A stretch of DNA of 64,000 nt from Saprospiraceae bacterium (lineage in GTDB: Bacteria; Bacteroidota; Bacteroidia; Chitinophagales; Saprospiraceae). Where the stretch lies: contig JAQXDE010000066.1 of the NCBI GenBank assembly GCA_029251525.1, positions 431,170 through 495,169 on the forward strand, in the 5' to 3' direction. The position numbers and the translations under genes were made by a program. The notes beneath the pieces were generated by a model. It had not been told where the DNA came from and ran no database searches. It was given only the letters and a program-made list of their open reading frames with translations. Numbering within the stretch: the first letter of the stretch is position 1; the number at the start of each line of letters is the position of its first letter. Positions 35,754-45,235 of this stretch are shown one piece after another.

Positions 35754-37388
35754 TTAAGCGGCAACAACTGATAAAAGTTTTGTACGTTGCTCTTTTACAT
35801 TATCTGATTTGACAAAATCAGCATAGCTCATTAAACTGTCTATGATTCCATTTGGTGTAATTTCGATTACTCGATTGGCAACGGAATTTGTCAATTTAAA
35901 ATCATGAGAGGTAAAAATCATATTTCCTTTGAAATCTGTCATTGCATTATTTAAGGCAGTAATTGATTCCAAATCTAAGTGGTTTGTTGGCTCATCCAAC
36001 AATAAAAAATTAGGATGTTTAAGCATGATTTTTGATAACATACATCTCACTTTCTCTCCTCCAGATAAAACACTTGATTGTTTGTAAACTTCTTCGCCCG
36101 AAAATAACATTCTTCCAAGAAAACCTCGAATAAATTGCTCATCCTTTTCTTCTGAAAATTGCCGCAACCAATCGATCAATCCCAAGTCATTTTCATTAGC
36201 AAAAAATTCTGTATTTTCATTGGGTAAATAATCGTGAGTGATCGTTTGTCCAAATTCAATTATACCAGAGTCGGCCTCTGTTTTTCCAGACAAAACATCA
36301 TAAAAAGCATTAACAGCAGCAGAATCTTTTCCAATTAATGCAATTTTTTCATCTCGATTCATTGTGAAATCGACATTTGAAAAAAGCACTTCACCGTCCT
36401 CTTTTTTCTTACTTAAATTAGTCACTTTAAGAATCTGATCGCCAGGTTCTCTTTCCGCTTGAAAGTGAATAAAAGGATATTTTCGAGTAGATGGTTTAAT
36501 ATCTTCAAGGTTTAACTTGTCTAAAGCTTTTTTACGAGAAGTTGCTTGTTTAGATTTAGAAGCGTTAGCAGAGAATCGTTGGATAAATTCCATCATCTCT
36601 TTCCGCTTCACTTCCATTTTTTTGTTCTTATTTGCAATCTGTGCCGCCATCAATTGGCTACTTTCATACCAGAAGGAATAATTACCCGTGTATATTTTGA
36701 TTCGGTTAAAATCAATGTCCACAGTATGAGTACAAACCATATCCAAAAAGTACCTATCATGCGAAACCACGATAACCGTATTTTTAAAGTCAGCTAAAAA
36801 ATCAGCTAACCAGGTAATCGTCGTAGCGTCCAAATCATTAGTAGGCTCATCGAGCAATAAAATATCTGGTTCACCAAATAAAGCTTGAGCTAACAATACT
36901 TTTACTTTTTGACCACCAGTCAATTCTTTTACCAATTTATGATGAAATTCTTCTTTCACACCTAGGTTACTTAACAAAGTTGCTGCATCACTCTCAGCTT
37001 CCCAGCCTCCCATTTCACCATACTCATTTTCCAAATCTGCTGCACGCATTCCTTCTGCTTCAGTAGCATCTGGATTCATATAGATAGCATCTTTCTCTAC
37101 CATGATGTCGTACATTTTCTTATGTCCCATCATTACGGTATTCAAAACCATTTCCTCTTCAAAGGCAAAGTGATTTTGAGATAAGACAGCCATCCGATTA
37201 CCAGGTTCCATCTCTACACTTCCGTTGTTAGGATCAATCTCTCCTGATAGAATTTTTAGGAAAGTTGACTTCCCAGCGCCATTGGCTCCGATTACACCGT
37301 AGCAATTTCCCTTTGTGAATTTAAGATTCACTTCATCGAAGAGAACTCGTTTACCGTACTGGAGGCCTAAATTATTGGTTGATAGCAT
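35754..37388 (-). CDS. ABC-F family ATPase (YbiT-like) with degenerate second Walker A
   Basis: 544 aa, two ABC domains, no membrane helices. Domain 1 is standard: Walker A GANGAGKST, signature LTGGQKVK and Walker B ILLLDEPTNDLD. Domain 2 has signature LSGGEKVR and Walker B FLLLDEPTNHLD, but its Walker A position (residues 353-362) reads GKDSAAVNAF, with neither the GxxGxGKS/T glycines nor the Lys-Ser/Thr. Related YbiT-type ABC-F proteins also carry altered P-loops at this point, so it may be a subfamily trait. ABC-F factors bind the ribosomal E site. It is single, with a promoter at 37421-37428. Confidence 0.9.
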   Translation of the reverse strand: MLSTNNLGLQYGKRVLFDEVNLKFTKGNCYGVIGANGAGKSTFLKILSGEIDPNNGSVEMEPGNRMAVLSQNHFAFEEEMVLNTVMMGHKKMYDIMVEKDAIYMNPDATEAEGMRAADLENEYGEMGGWEAESDAATLLSNLGVKEEFHHKLVKELTGGQKVKVLLAQALFGEPDILLLDEPTNDLDATTITWLADFLADFKNTVIVVSHDRYFLDMVCTHTVDIDFNRIKIYTGNYSFWYESSQLMAAQIANKNKKMEVKRKEMMEFIQRFSANASKSKQATSRKKALDKLNLEDIKPSTRKYPFIHFQAEREPGDQILKVTNLSKKKEDGEVLFSNVDFTMNRDEKIALIGKDSAAVNAFYDVLSGKTEADSGIIEFGQTITHDYLPNENTEFFANENDLGLIDWLRQFSEEKDEQFIRGFLGRMLFSGEEVYKQSSVLSGGEKVRCMLSKIMLKHPNFLLLDEPTNHLDLESITALNNAMTDFKGNMIFTSHDFKLTNSVANRVIEITPNGIIDSLMSYADFVKSDNVKEQRTKLLSVVAA

Positions 37389-37420
37389 ATTTGGAATGTT
37401 CTAAATTTTTAAAAGGAGTG

Positions 37421-37428
37421 CAAAGGTA
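37421..37428 (-). promoter_or_regulatory. -7 element TACCTTTG (minus strand) of the ABC-F gene
   Basis: The complement of CAAAGGTA reads TACCTTTG, a match to TAnnTTTG, 32 bases before the ATG at 37388. Confidence 0.6.
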
Positions 37429-37802
37429 AGAAAAATATGGATTGGGAGTGTAAAATATAAATTATGTTTTGTAAGGTTTTGCGGTTTTTTGTATTGAAAA
37501 AATGTGGAAGAAAGAGTATTTCGGAATTAATTGTGGTTTAAGTGCTAGAATATGTTTTATGGATCATTTTTAAAACATGTTTGAAAGAATTTGTTTAGGC
37601 TAAAACTAATTATGATAGTTGGATTTTTTTAAAAAAAAGACACTAAAGAGTTGAAGAAAAAAGTTGAAAGTTCAATTTATTTATTGTTTGAACCTGATTT
37701 ATTAGTTTGACGACTTTGAGGTTCAAATAGAATAAAAAAAGTTTTGCAATTATAAAATATAATATTTCTCACCTATGGGAACTTTATTTTACAATGAAAT
37801 TA
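37429..37802. other. Intergenic region, no gene seen
   Basis: AT-rich with homopolymer runs. No coding remnant or RNA feature recognised; it follows the 3' end of the broken gene at 37803-39052. Confidence 0.35.
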
Positions 37803-39052
37803 TTATTCATTCAAAGGTTGAATTATGATTCTGTTAGTGTTACTTGCATCTCTACTTATTACCATTGTCAAGTCTTGATAATGAAAAAAATGAACAGGCT
37901 CGTAAATATTGAAATCAAAAATATTTTCTATGTTGAAATCAATTAAAGAAATTTTATGGACCTCTGATAAGTTTGTATGTGGAAACTCTCTAGGTGTTGA
38001 ATCATAAACGAACTCATCCTCTTGGCCAAATATTATTTCAGAGTATAATTAAGAATATGGAGATTCTAGCTTGGCGATTGGGTTCAAGTTGGAATCAAAA
38101 ACTTCCTTGGAATTATTAGCAATATATTTTCCAGAAGGAGACATAATTAGGTTATTATTAACCCAATTGGTTTGATAAGGATTAAACTGAAAACTATGAT
38201 TTAAAAGAACTCCGAGGTCATTTAAATCATAAGCATGAATTTCAGTTTTTCCAATTTGAATCAGTCGATTAGTTACATCATTAGAAAATTCTAATCCATA
38301 ATTATTACCATAAGGTGCTAAATCAAATTCATTATTAAAGTCATATCTTTGATATAATTTTACTTTTCTTTCATAAGAAGTGGCAAAAATTTCATTATTG
38401 TTAGTTGCCATCTCTTTTACTTTACGTGTTGGAGTGAAGGTATTTTTTAATTCAAGTGTGTTTGCGTCTACAGTCAAAATTGATGTTTCGCCAGTTACTA
38501 GATAAAGTTCATCACCGAAACCATTATTACCAAAAGCCGATTTATTAAGTTTAATATAAAAGTCTGAATCCAATATGGTTGACTTCACTTCTTGACTTGG
38601 TAGATGATAGGATGATAGTTTTTTTCCAAAAATTCCATAAAGTAAAGTGTTTGCCTTTCAGGAAAATAAAGAACTTCATCCACAGGAAAATTATTTAAGA
38701 AATGTAAATTTTCATTTTCAATATGGATCATATTGGATTTAATAATACTCTTTGAAATATTAAGTTTCAATTGAAAATACAAGTTAGTTGATAGCTCGTA
38801 GATGAGTGTATCAAATTTATTTATGTTTTGGTCAACTATAATATTTGCAGAAATATCCAGCCAAACACTTGACTTAGGATCAATGTTTCCTGGTATTGGT
38901 TTGTCGCTAATGTATAGCGTATAGTTTTGAAAAGTAGCAATATTCAAAGCATTTCTTGAACAATGGTAACGATTACCTTCCTTGGTTACTTGAAATTCGT
39001 TCAAATTTATCGAAGCTAAATTCTGGTTTTGGTAGCTCTTTTTTGAACTCAT
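37803..39052 (-). pseudogene. Gene of unknown family split by a frameshift and an in-frame stop
   Basis: Three consecutive pieces on the minus strand make one coding stretch of about 415 codons. Piece 1 is 39052-38585 (155 aa); piece 2 is 38588-38049 (begins at GTG, overlapping the previous stop as GTGA, -1 frame); piece 3 is 38048-37803, in the same frame as piece 2 just after its TAA, open for 81 codons (starts LYSEIIFGQEDEFVYDS, ends IIIQPLNE, then two stops). The pieces read as one beta-rich protein with propeller-like units (GDELYLVTGETSILTVDANT, MSPSGKYIANNSKEVF). No signal peptide is present at the start of piece 1. I infer a pseudogene with one indel and one nonsense change; sequencing error or recoding are alternatives. 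No family recognised. Confidence 0.7.
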
Positions 39053-39175
39053 GAATATGTTTTTTTAAAACTACATTCGTTTAAATTATTTTTGTACTTG
39101 CTTTACCAATTATAGTTTTATTTTGTTCAAATATTTGATAAAAAATTATGATTTTTTTGACTAAAAAAACTAAAA

Positions 39176-39499
39176 ATGAAAATGTACATCCTCATCAAAG
39201 ACTTTGTTCCAGATAAATTTGCTCCACTCATCGCAGCACATGCCTCTTTAGCTTGTTACAAAAAATACGAATTAGATCCAGATATGGCAATTTGGATAAA
39301 TTCAATATTTCGAAAAGTAGTTTGCAGCGTCAATGAAATGGAATTTGAAAATGCAAAGAAGGAGAATAAACATATTATCCTTACAGAGTCAGCTTTGGAT
39401 AATAAGGTAGTGGCCATTGCATTTTGCCCGAGAGGAGAATTTTCAAAAGCTTTTAAATTCTTTAGAATGTGGCGTCCGAATCTAGTCAAAAATGAATAA
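39176..39499 (+). CDS. Small protein resembling the PTH2/DUF2000 fold
   Basis: 107 aa, cytoplasmic (no signal). The order strand (MKMYILIKD), helix with PLIAAHASLACYKKY, strand VVCSV, helix, ILTESALDNKVVAIAFCPR resembles the PTH2-type peptidyl-tRNA hydrolase fold, whose members have a conserved helix with an AxQxxHA-like pattern (here IAAHASLA) and a later xxT(x)D/G-containing loop. The essential Lys/Asp pair of true PTH2 cannot be assigned with certainty, so enzyme activity is not claimed. It is well conserved in layout in Bacteroidota as far as I recall. Single gene. Confidence 0.5.
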   Translation: MKMYILIKDFVPDKFAPLIAAHASLACYKKYELDPDMAIWINSIFRKVVCSVNEMEFENAKKENKHIILTESALDNKVVAIAFCPRGEFSKAFKFFRMWRPNLVKNE

Positions 39500-39579
39500 A
39501 AAGGGGTAGGGGATTATTAATGATCATAATTAATATTATCTATTGAGAGTGATATTCTATTGTAATAAGAGTAAAAAAG

Positions 39580-39612
39580 CATCCCGAATTTTTTAGTAAA
39601 AGATTCAGGATG
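39580..39612. terminator. Terminator between convergent genes
   Basis: CATCCCGAATTT (39580-39591) pairs with AGATTCAGGATG (39601-39612), with 10 of 12 pairs; flanking A6 and T4 runs allow ending of the minus-strand FKBP gene and of the + gene at 39499. Confidence 0.7.
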
Positions 39613-39649
39613 TTTTCTAATTTTTAGTCTTTACAAAAAAACTATAATA

Positions 39650-40384
39650 TTACTCGATACCAAGCAACTCCACTTCAAATTTTAAAACAGATCCTCCCGG
39701 AATTCCTTGGTTGCCTTGATCACCATAAGCTAAATCTGAGGGGATGAAAAATTCATAAGTTGAACCGACCTTCATAAGTTGTAATCCTTCTGTCCAACCT
39801 GAAATAACTTGGTTTAGTCCAAATGAAGCAGGAGTTCCTCTGTCTCTAGAACTATCAAAAGTACTTCCGTCTAACATTGTTCCTACATAATGAACAGAAA
39901 CTTTATCAGTTGCTTTAGGCGAAGGACCATCTCCTTCCTTAATGATTTTGTACTGTAAGCCAGAAGCAGTAGTCTTTACACCATCCAATTTCCCATTAGT
40001 TTCCAAAAATTTTATGCCTGATTCTTTCATTTTATTGGATTCTAACTTTTGTTTTTCCATTGCTATTTCTTGCATTTTTTGACCAAAGGATTGTAAGATA
40101 GCTTGTTGATCTTCTGTTGAAATTTTAGAAGTATCACTTAAAAAATCTTTAATCCCTTCAGTAAATTGTTCCATGTTTAAGGAATATTTCCCATCCGAAT
40201 CTTCTTGGATTTTTTTAAAAGTTTGTCCAATTTGATGTCCGTAAGAATAGGAAATTGAATCTAATTCATTCATGATAATTTTTGTTTGTTTGGCAGCAGA
40301 TACGGGTTTAGCTTCTGTTATTTTTTTTATTCCGCAAGCTCCAATGGTTAAAATCGTTAATAAAAGGAAGAATATTTTTCTCAT
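39650..40384 (-). CDS. FKBP-type peptidyl-prolyl isomerase lipoprotein (FkpA/Mip-like)
   Basis: 244 aa. A lipobox TIGAC (Cys17) is followed by a helical dimerisation domain (about 38-130, DSISYSYGHQIGQTFKKI) and a C-terminal FKBP domain with VSVHYVGTMLDGSTFDSSRDRG, GWTEGLQLMKVGSTYEFFIPSDLAYG and VLKFEVELLGIE. The layout is that of Mip/FkpA foldases: a V-shaped dimer that catalyses Xaa-Pro isomerisation in the periplasm. The FKBP pocket residues appear complete. Single gene with its own promoter at 40458-40465. Confidence 0.93.
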   Translation of the reverse strand: MRKIFFLLLTILTIGACGIKKITEAKPVSAAKQTKIIMNELDSISYSYGHQIGQTFKKIQEDSDGKYSLNMEQFTEGIKDFLSDTSKISTEDQQAILQSFGQKMQEIAMEKQKLESNKMKESGIKFLETNGKLDGVKTTASGLQYKIIKEGDGPSPKATDKVSVHYVGTMLDGSTFDSSRDRGTPASFGLNQVISGWTEGLQLMKVGSTYEFFIPSDLAYGDQGNQGIPGGSVLKFEVELLGIE

Positions 40385-40457
40385 ATGTCAAGTTTTGAGA
40401 TAAGTACGTTATGCATTTATTCTATTTCTTTTATGAAGTAGGTATTTAAAAAAAATG

Positions 40458-40465
40458 CAAAAGTA
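40458..40465 (-). promoter_or_regulatory. -7 element TACTTTTG (minus strand) of the FKBP gene
   Basis: The complement of CAAAAGTA reads TACTTTTG, 73 bases before the ATG at 40384, with a TTTG just 5' of it. Confidence 0.55.
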
Positions 40466-40956
40466 CAAAAAAATAGAGTAGATCCTATCTAAAAAGAAAA
40501 CCCTTCTCTTTTGGTAAAACCAATTAAGGATTTTAAATAATTTTTTTAAAATTTAGAATTTATTGATGAGTTTTTAATACTGTGGATATTTTACGTTGAT
40601 CGACTTTGACTATATTTTTTTTAACTTAAAGACCTTCATTGCCATCTAATTGATAGCTGATTAAATCGATGTTTTTAAAATCGTGTTCCTTAAATTTTTC
40701 GAACTAAAAAGATGGTGAAAAGAAGTGCTTCAGTTTACACAAAATAATACACCAGATCTATTTACATTAAAAGTTGGAGATAGATAAAGAATATGTCTTC
40801 TGGAAATAGTCAGTTAAGTTAAACTGCTATTATTTTTTTTGAAAAATGACCTAACGGCTTTGCTTGATTTAAGCAGGTGCAAAAGTGGTTGGATCAGTTT
40901 AAGATATTTGCTGAGAAACAATGATGAAACTAAAATCAAAATAAAAGAATTATTAT
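40466..40956. other. Intergenic region, no gene seen
   Basis: AT-rich. A + ORF at 40839-41048 overlaps the promoter and start of the downstream gene and lacks family features, so it is not called. On the minus strand about 40625-40700 reads FEKFKEHDFKNIDLISYQLD, a short protein-like piece that might be a remnant; chance is possible. Confidence 0.3.
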
Positions 40957-40964
40957 TATTTTTG
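40957..40964 (+). promoter_or_regulatory. -7 element TATTTTTG of the cca gene
   Basis: TATTTTTG lies 38 bases upstream of the TTG start codon at 41003. No ATG occurs between the two, which supports the non-ATG start. Confidence 0.6.
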
Positions 40965-41002
40965 TACCCTTCAATATTGATAAGCTTAAATATTTATAAA
41001 AT

Positions 41003-42418
41003 TTGGTATTTAATATTCAAAAACACGAAAGAGAGATATTTGATTTAATTCATACTTGTGCAATGGAACTTGGGTACGAGACTTATGTTGTTGGTGGGTA
41101 CGTGAGAGATAGACTATTAGCACGTCCCTCCAAAGATATGGATATTGTTTGCGTGGGTAGTGGAATAACGTTGGCTCAAAATATAGCAGGGAGATTGCGT
41201 CCAATTCCAAGAGTTTCGGTTTATCCGAGGTTTGGAACTGCCATGTTGAAACATAAGGATATGGAAGTGGAATTTGTTGGGGCTCGAAAAGAATCATATC
41301 GACAAGATTCTAGGAAACCAATTGTGGAAGATGGTTCACTAGAAGATGATCAGCATCGAAGAGATTTTACAATTAATGCTTTGGCTGTAAGTTTAAATGA
41401 GCATAATTTTGGGTCAATCGTTGACCCTTTTAATGGATTATTGCACTTGGAACAAAAGATCCTTAAAACTCCCTTAGAGCCTGGAAAAACTTTTTCTGAT
41501 GATCCATTAAGGATGATGAGAGCGATAAGGTTTTCAACCCAATTAGGTTTTACTATCGAACCTGAGACTCTCAAAGGAATATCCAAATATAAAAATCGAA
41601 TTGGTATTGTCAGTCAAGAGAGAATCACGGTTGAGTTGGAGAAAATAATGAAAACGCCAAAACCATCGGTTGGTTTTAAATTGCTTTTCGATACTGGGTT
41701 GTTAGAATTGATTTTTCCAGAAATGACGGCACTGTACGGTGTTGAGATTATAAATGGAAAAGGTCATAAGGATAATTTTTATCATACACTTGAGGTATTA
41801 GATAATTTGTGTAAGAAAACGCAAAATATATGGTTGAGATGGGCCGCCGTTTTTCATGATATTGCAAAGCCTCCAACTAAACGTTTCCATCCAGAATCAG
41901 GTTGGACATTTCATGGTCATGAAGCTTTGGGAGCAATTATGGTTCCAAGGATTTTTAGAAAATTAAAGCTACCGATGGATCATAAAATGAAGTATGTACA
42001 AAAATTAGTGAGACTTCATTTACGGCCTATTAGTTTGACCAAAGAAAATATTACCGATTCAGCAATTCGAAGATTACTTTTTGAAGCAGGTGATGACATT
42101 GATGATTTGATGTTGCTCTGTGAAGCCGATATTACCAGTAAAAATCCAAAAAAGGTAACTCGATATTTAGAAAACTATGTAATGGTTCGAGAAAAATTAA
42201 AAGAGATTGAAACTAAAGACCATTTACGAAATTGGCAACCACCAATCAGTGGTGAATTAATCATGGCAACTTTTGGGATTTCACCTTCACGAGAAGTTGG
42301 TGTTATTAAAACCGCAATACGAGAAGCGATTCTTGATGGAGACATAGACAATAATTATGAAGCTGCACACGACTATATGTTGGAAAAAGGCAGCGAATTA
42401 GGTTTGAATCAAGTTTAG
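41003..42418 (+). CDS. cca: CCA tRNA nucleotidyltransferase / poly(A) polymerase family with HD domain
   Basis: 471 aa. The nucleotidyltransferase head has [11 protein letters not shown] and KDMDIV (catalytic Asp pair), the [10 protein letters not shown] motif and [14 protein letters not shown]; the HD domain has [12 protein letters not shown] and [10 protein letters not shown] (HD pair) (about 250-310). It completes or repairs the CCA end of tRNA; a poly(A) polymerase role cannot be excluded by motifs alone. The start is TTG at 41003: no ATG lies between the promoter and it, and the next Met (residue 21) is inside the fold. FKBP gene follows immediately (72 bases to the ATG) with its own promoter inside the interval. 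Confidence 0.93.
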   Translation: MVFNIQKHEREIFDLIHTCAMELGYETYVVGGYVRDRLLARPSKDMDIVCVGSGITLAQNIAGRLRPIPRVSVYPRFGTAMLKHKDMEVEFVGARKESYRQDSRKPIVEDGSLEDDQHRRDFTINALAVSLNEHNFGSIVDPFNGLLHLEQKILKTPLEPGKTFSDDPLRMMRAIRFSTQLGFTIEPETLKGISKYKNRIGIVSQERITVELEKIMKTPKPSVGFKLLFDTGLLELIFPEMTALYGVEIINGKGHKDNFYHTLEVLDNLCKKTQNIWLRWAAVFHDIAKPPTKRFHPESGWTFHGHEALGAIMVPRIFRKLKLPMDHKMKYVQKLVRLHLRPISLTKENITDSAIRRLLFEAGDDIDDLMLLCEADITSKNPKKVTRYLENYVMVREKLKEIETKDHLRNWQPPISGELIMATFGISPSREVGVIKTAIREAILDGDIDNNYEAAHDYMLEKGSELGLNQV

Positions 42419-42462
42419 TTGAAAAACAAAACCAGTTTAATATTCAATCGCATAACATTTAG

Positions 42463-42470
42463 TATTTTTG
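42463..42470 (+). promoter_or_regulatory. -7 element TATTTTTG of the second FKBP gene
   Basis: TATTTTTG lies 20 bases before the ATG at 42491; the in-frame TTG at 42419 is upstream of it and is not the start. Confidence 0.6.
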
Positions 42471-42490
42471 CACAAATAATAAATAAACAA

Positions 42491-42964
42491 ATGAGAAATT
42501 TAACACTTACCCTTGTGGCAATTTTTTTCTTAGCTTCTTGCAAAGAAGAAAATTTGACTTTTCAACAGCAATTAGATATTGATGTAGATATAATAGAGAC
42601 TTATTTGGCCGACAATAATATTACAGCATTGAGCGATCAAAATGTATATTATGTAATCGATGACGAGGGTATAGGAAGTACGTACCCTTTAGGTAATTCG
42701 TTAGTTTCAATGGCCTACTCTGGAAAAGTTATGAATGGAGATGGGTCTATTTTCGATGAGGCAGATTCGACAAATCCTCTAAAAACTGAATTAAATAGAT
42801 TGATAGCAGGATGGAGAATTGGAGTACCAAAATTCAAGAAAGGAGGAAGAGGAACATTATATATTCCATCTGGTTATGGTTACGGGGTATTTGGATCAGG
42901 AAGCGCCATCCCAGGAAATTCCGTATTAATTTTTGATATAGAATTATTGGATTTTACGAACTAA
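42491..42964 (+). CDS. FKBP-type peptidyl-prolyl isomerase lipoprotein, short form
   Basis: 157 aa from the ATG at 42491; a lipobox FLASC (Cys15) follows a short signal. The rest is one FKBP domain (VSMAYSGKVMNGDGSIFDEAD, GWRIGVPKFKKGGRGTLYIPSGYGYG, GNSVLIFDIELLDF) and lacks the N-terminal helical dimer domain of the other FKBP at 39650. The pocket Asp (FDEAD), and GYGYG loop are present. It probably folds proteins in the periplasm at the membrane. In the region after cca it is expressed from its own promoter, perhaps with read-through. Confidence 0.92.
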   Translation: MRNLTLTLVAIFFLASCKEENLTFQQQLDIDVDIIETYLADNNITALSDQNVYYVIDDEGIGSTYPLGNSLVSMAYSGKVMNGDGSIFDEADSTNPLKTELNRLIAGWRIGVPKFKKGGRGTLYIPSGYGYGVFGSGSAIPGNSVLIFDIELLDFTN

Positions 42965-43125
42965 GAAATAGCTTTATCTTTAAGAAATTTGAAATATAAG
43001 TACATATACGTACAAGAAAAAGGGTGTTGTTTTAAGGAACTTTAGGAATCTACTTTAAAAGCTTTTTATAGAGTTATTGAGTGTTGAGGAAAAAAAAGAT
43101 TATTTTAATTAAAACCTAAAGTAAA

Positions 43126-43153
43126 AAGGCTGACTATTAGTTTAGTCAGCCTT
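43126..43153. terminator. Terminator of the M49 peptidase gene
   Basis: AAGGCTGACTA (43126-43136) and TAGTCAGCCTT (43143-43153) form an 11-bp stem with a six-base loop; on the minus strand T5 follows. Confidence 0.8.
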
Positions 43154-43177
43154 CCTATTTTAAAGAATGGTTAATCA

Positions 43178-45235
43178 TTAATTTACGTTTGGTAAAAACG
43201 AAAAGTTTCTTGCGTAAAACATCATTTGCTCTTTAAAGTTATCAGGGTAAGTCACCTTGATATTTGTGATTTTTCCATCTTCACCAGTTTCAGGAACTAA
43301 GATAGGATTGATAAAACCTTTATATGGTGGCAATTTCAATTTTCCAGATCGATCCAATACTTCTTGATGAATCGCAGCGTCCACCTGAACACCATAATTT
43401 TCAACTAATGCTTTACCTGCTTCATAATCACCTTCTGATTTTATCCTTTGAAGTTCGTTGAGTAATTCGCCAAAAAGAGTTCGAAGTTTATCATAATCTG
43501 TAATATTGAAATAAGTTTTTCCATCTCGTACCACTTTTTCAATAACATTATTTTTTGCTCCCTTTTCAAAGACCCATTTCGAAATTAATTGTCGATTTCT
43601 CATGTGAGATTCTTCGATCACTTTTCCTACCTCGATTCTAACTAATTGCTTCATCATTCCATTTGTAATATAGCCATCATATTCTGCCTTTGCAACATCT
43701 AATGATTCCATTAATCCCATGTCTACCATTTTTTGATCCATAATGAAGTACAAAGCAACGATATCAGCCCGAGCTTCCTCAAGGGTAGAAGCATAACTTT
43801 GCAAGGTTTCCTTTGGGGTACCAATACCTTTATTAATTTTTCCAGAAGCATGTCCAATTACTTCATGAAGAGCTGTACTCAATTTGTCACCAAGGCCTCC
43901 GTATTTTCTAATTCGTTCCACTTCCTCTTCATCATGAGCAAACTCAGTTAACATACCTGGACCAGAGGCTTCATCATAGGCTGAAATTATATTTCCTAAA
44001 CTAACAGACTTTGAACCAATTTCTCGAATCCAATCTGAGTTTGGTAGGTTAACTCCGATAGGTGTAGCAGGAGAGGCATCGCCAGATTCTCCAGCTACAG
44101 AAACTACTTTATAACTAATCCCAACTACCTTTTTCTTCTTGTGTTCTTCTGCAATAGTACTATTATCCTCAAACCATTGAGCATTATCAGCCATCACTTT
44201 CATTTGCTTAGATGCTTCAAAATCTTTGATTTCTACAATGCTTTCATATGATCCTTTGTAGCCAATTGGGTCGTTATATACTTCAATAAATCCATTGATA
44301 TAATCAATATCTCCATCTGTAGCTTCTACCCATGCAATGTTATAGGCATCCCATGTTTTTAGATCTCCTGTTCTATAGTATTCGATTAGCAATAGGAGCG
44401 CTTTAGCTTGTTTTTCATTTTCAGCAACACCAGCAGCTTTTTCTAACCATCCCATGATTTCTTTTATTGCTGATCCGTACATGCCTTCTGCGTGCCACAC
44501 TTTTTCTATTATTTTCCCATCATTTCCTTTAACCACTTTAGAGTTTAGTCCATACCAAACTGGTTTGTCAGTTTTTATCTTGATGCTTTTATAATAATCT
44601 CGTATTTCTTTTTCAGCAAGATTTGAGTCATAAAAATTGGTAGCAGATCCTTTAACCAGTCCTTTACTCTCATCCAAATTCACTTTTTTATTATCATAAT
44701 TTGGATCAAAAATCGCATTTATCACCTCCTCAGATAATTTGACTTCAGTTGCATTGGCTACTTCCATAAAATATTCTTTGGTGCAATCAGGCAACATTTT
44801 ATCCATTGAATAATGATGGTGAATTCCGTTGGCAAACCAAATTCGTTTTGCATAAGTCTCCAAGTCATAATAGTCTCTAGAAGATTTGTCTCCTTTGTAA
44901 TTTTCTATCATTTTCTCCAAGGCTCTTCGAATGGTCAAATTATGACGATAGTTTTGATCGTAAATAATATCACGACCAGCTAATCCAGCTTGAGTTAAGT
45001 AATAAACGTATTCCTTTTGTTTTAAGGTAAGTTTTTCAAAATCAGGAACTTGATATCTTAATATTCCTAAATCAGCAAATGTTTCTGTTTGCCAAGCAAA
45101 TCCACTTTCATCAGAAACTGTTTTACTTTCAGGAATCTCTGAATCCGTTGTTTCGGTATGGGTATCAGATGTTGGTGTAGGTTTATCACATGCTAGAAAA
45201 AATAACATTGTGAACATGGCAAGAAATAATCTCAT
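43178..45235 (-). CDS. Dipeptidyl-peptidase III family metallopeptidase (M49), lipoprotein
   Basis: 685 aa. The lipobox FFLAC (Cys16) is followed by a Thr/Glu/Asp-rich linker. The zinc motif HEVIGH (His457-Glu458 and His462) is the hexapeptide HEXXGH that defines M49, and Glu487 in LEEARAD is the third ligand. The family removes dipeptides from the N-termini of short peptides; the bacterial lipoprotein form should act in the periplasm or on the outer membrane. Length is near that of human DPP III minus some loops. Together with the S9 and S41 genes it indicates peptide use. Single gene. Confidence 0.93.
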   Translation of the reverse strand: MRLFLAMFTMLFFLACDKPTPTSDTHTETTDSEIPESKTVSDESGFAWQTETFADLGILRYQVPDFEKLTLKQKEYVYYLTQAGLAGRDIIYDQNYRHNLTIRRALEKMIENYKGDKSSRDYYDLETYAKRIWFANGIHHHYSMDKMLPDCTKEYFMEVANATEVKLSEEVINAIFDPNYDNKKVNLDESKGLVKGSATNFYDSNLAEKEIRDYYKSIKIKTDKPVWYGLNSKVVKGNDGKIIEKVWHAEGMYGSAIKEIMGWLEKAAGVAENEKQAKALLLLIEYYRTGDLKTWDAYNIAWVEATDGDIDYINGFIEVYNDPIGYKGSYESIVEIKDFEASKQMKVMADNAQWFEDNSTIAEEHKKKKVVGISYKVVSVAGESGDASPATPIGVNLPNSDWIREIGSKSVSLGNIISAYDEASGPGMLTEFAHDEEEVERIRKYGGLGDKLSTALHEVIGHASGKINKGIGTPKETLQSYASTLEEARADIVALYFIMDQKMVDMGLMESLDVAKAEYDGYITNGMMKQLVRIEVGKVIEESHMRNRQLISKWVFEKGAKNNVIEKVVRDGKTYFNITDYDKLRTLFGELLNELQRIKSEGDYEAGKALVENYGVQVDAAIHQEVLDRSGKLKLPPYKGFINPILVPETGEDGKITNIKVTYPDNFKEQMMFYARNFSFLPNVN

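Noticed and set aside
40839..41048. Small + ORF of 69 codons before cca
   Set aside because: It overlaps the promoter and first codons of cca and has no family features.
42419..42490. Extended start (TTG) for the short FKBP gene
   Set aside because: It lies upstream of the TATTTTTG promoter and would destroy the lipoprotein signal peptide.
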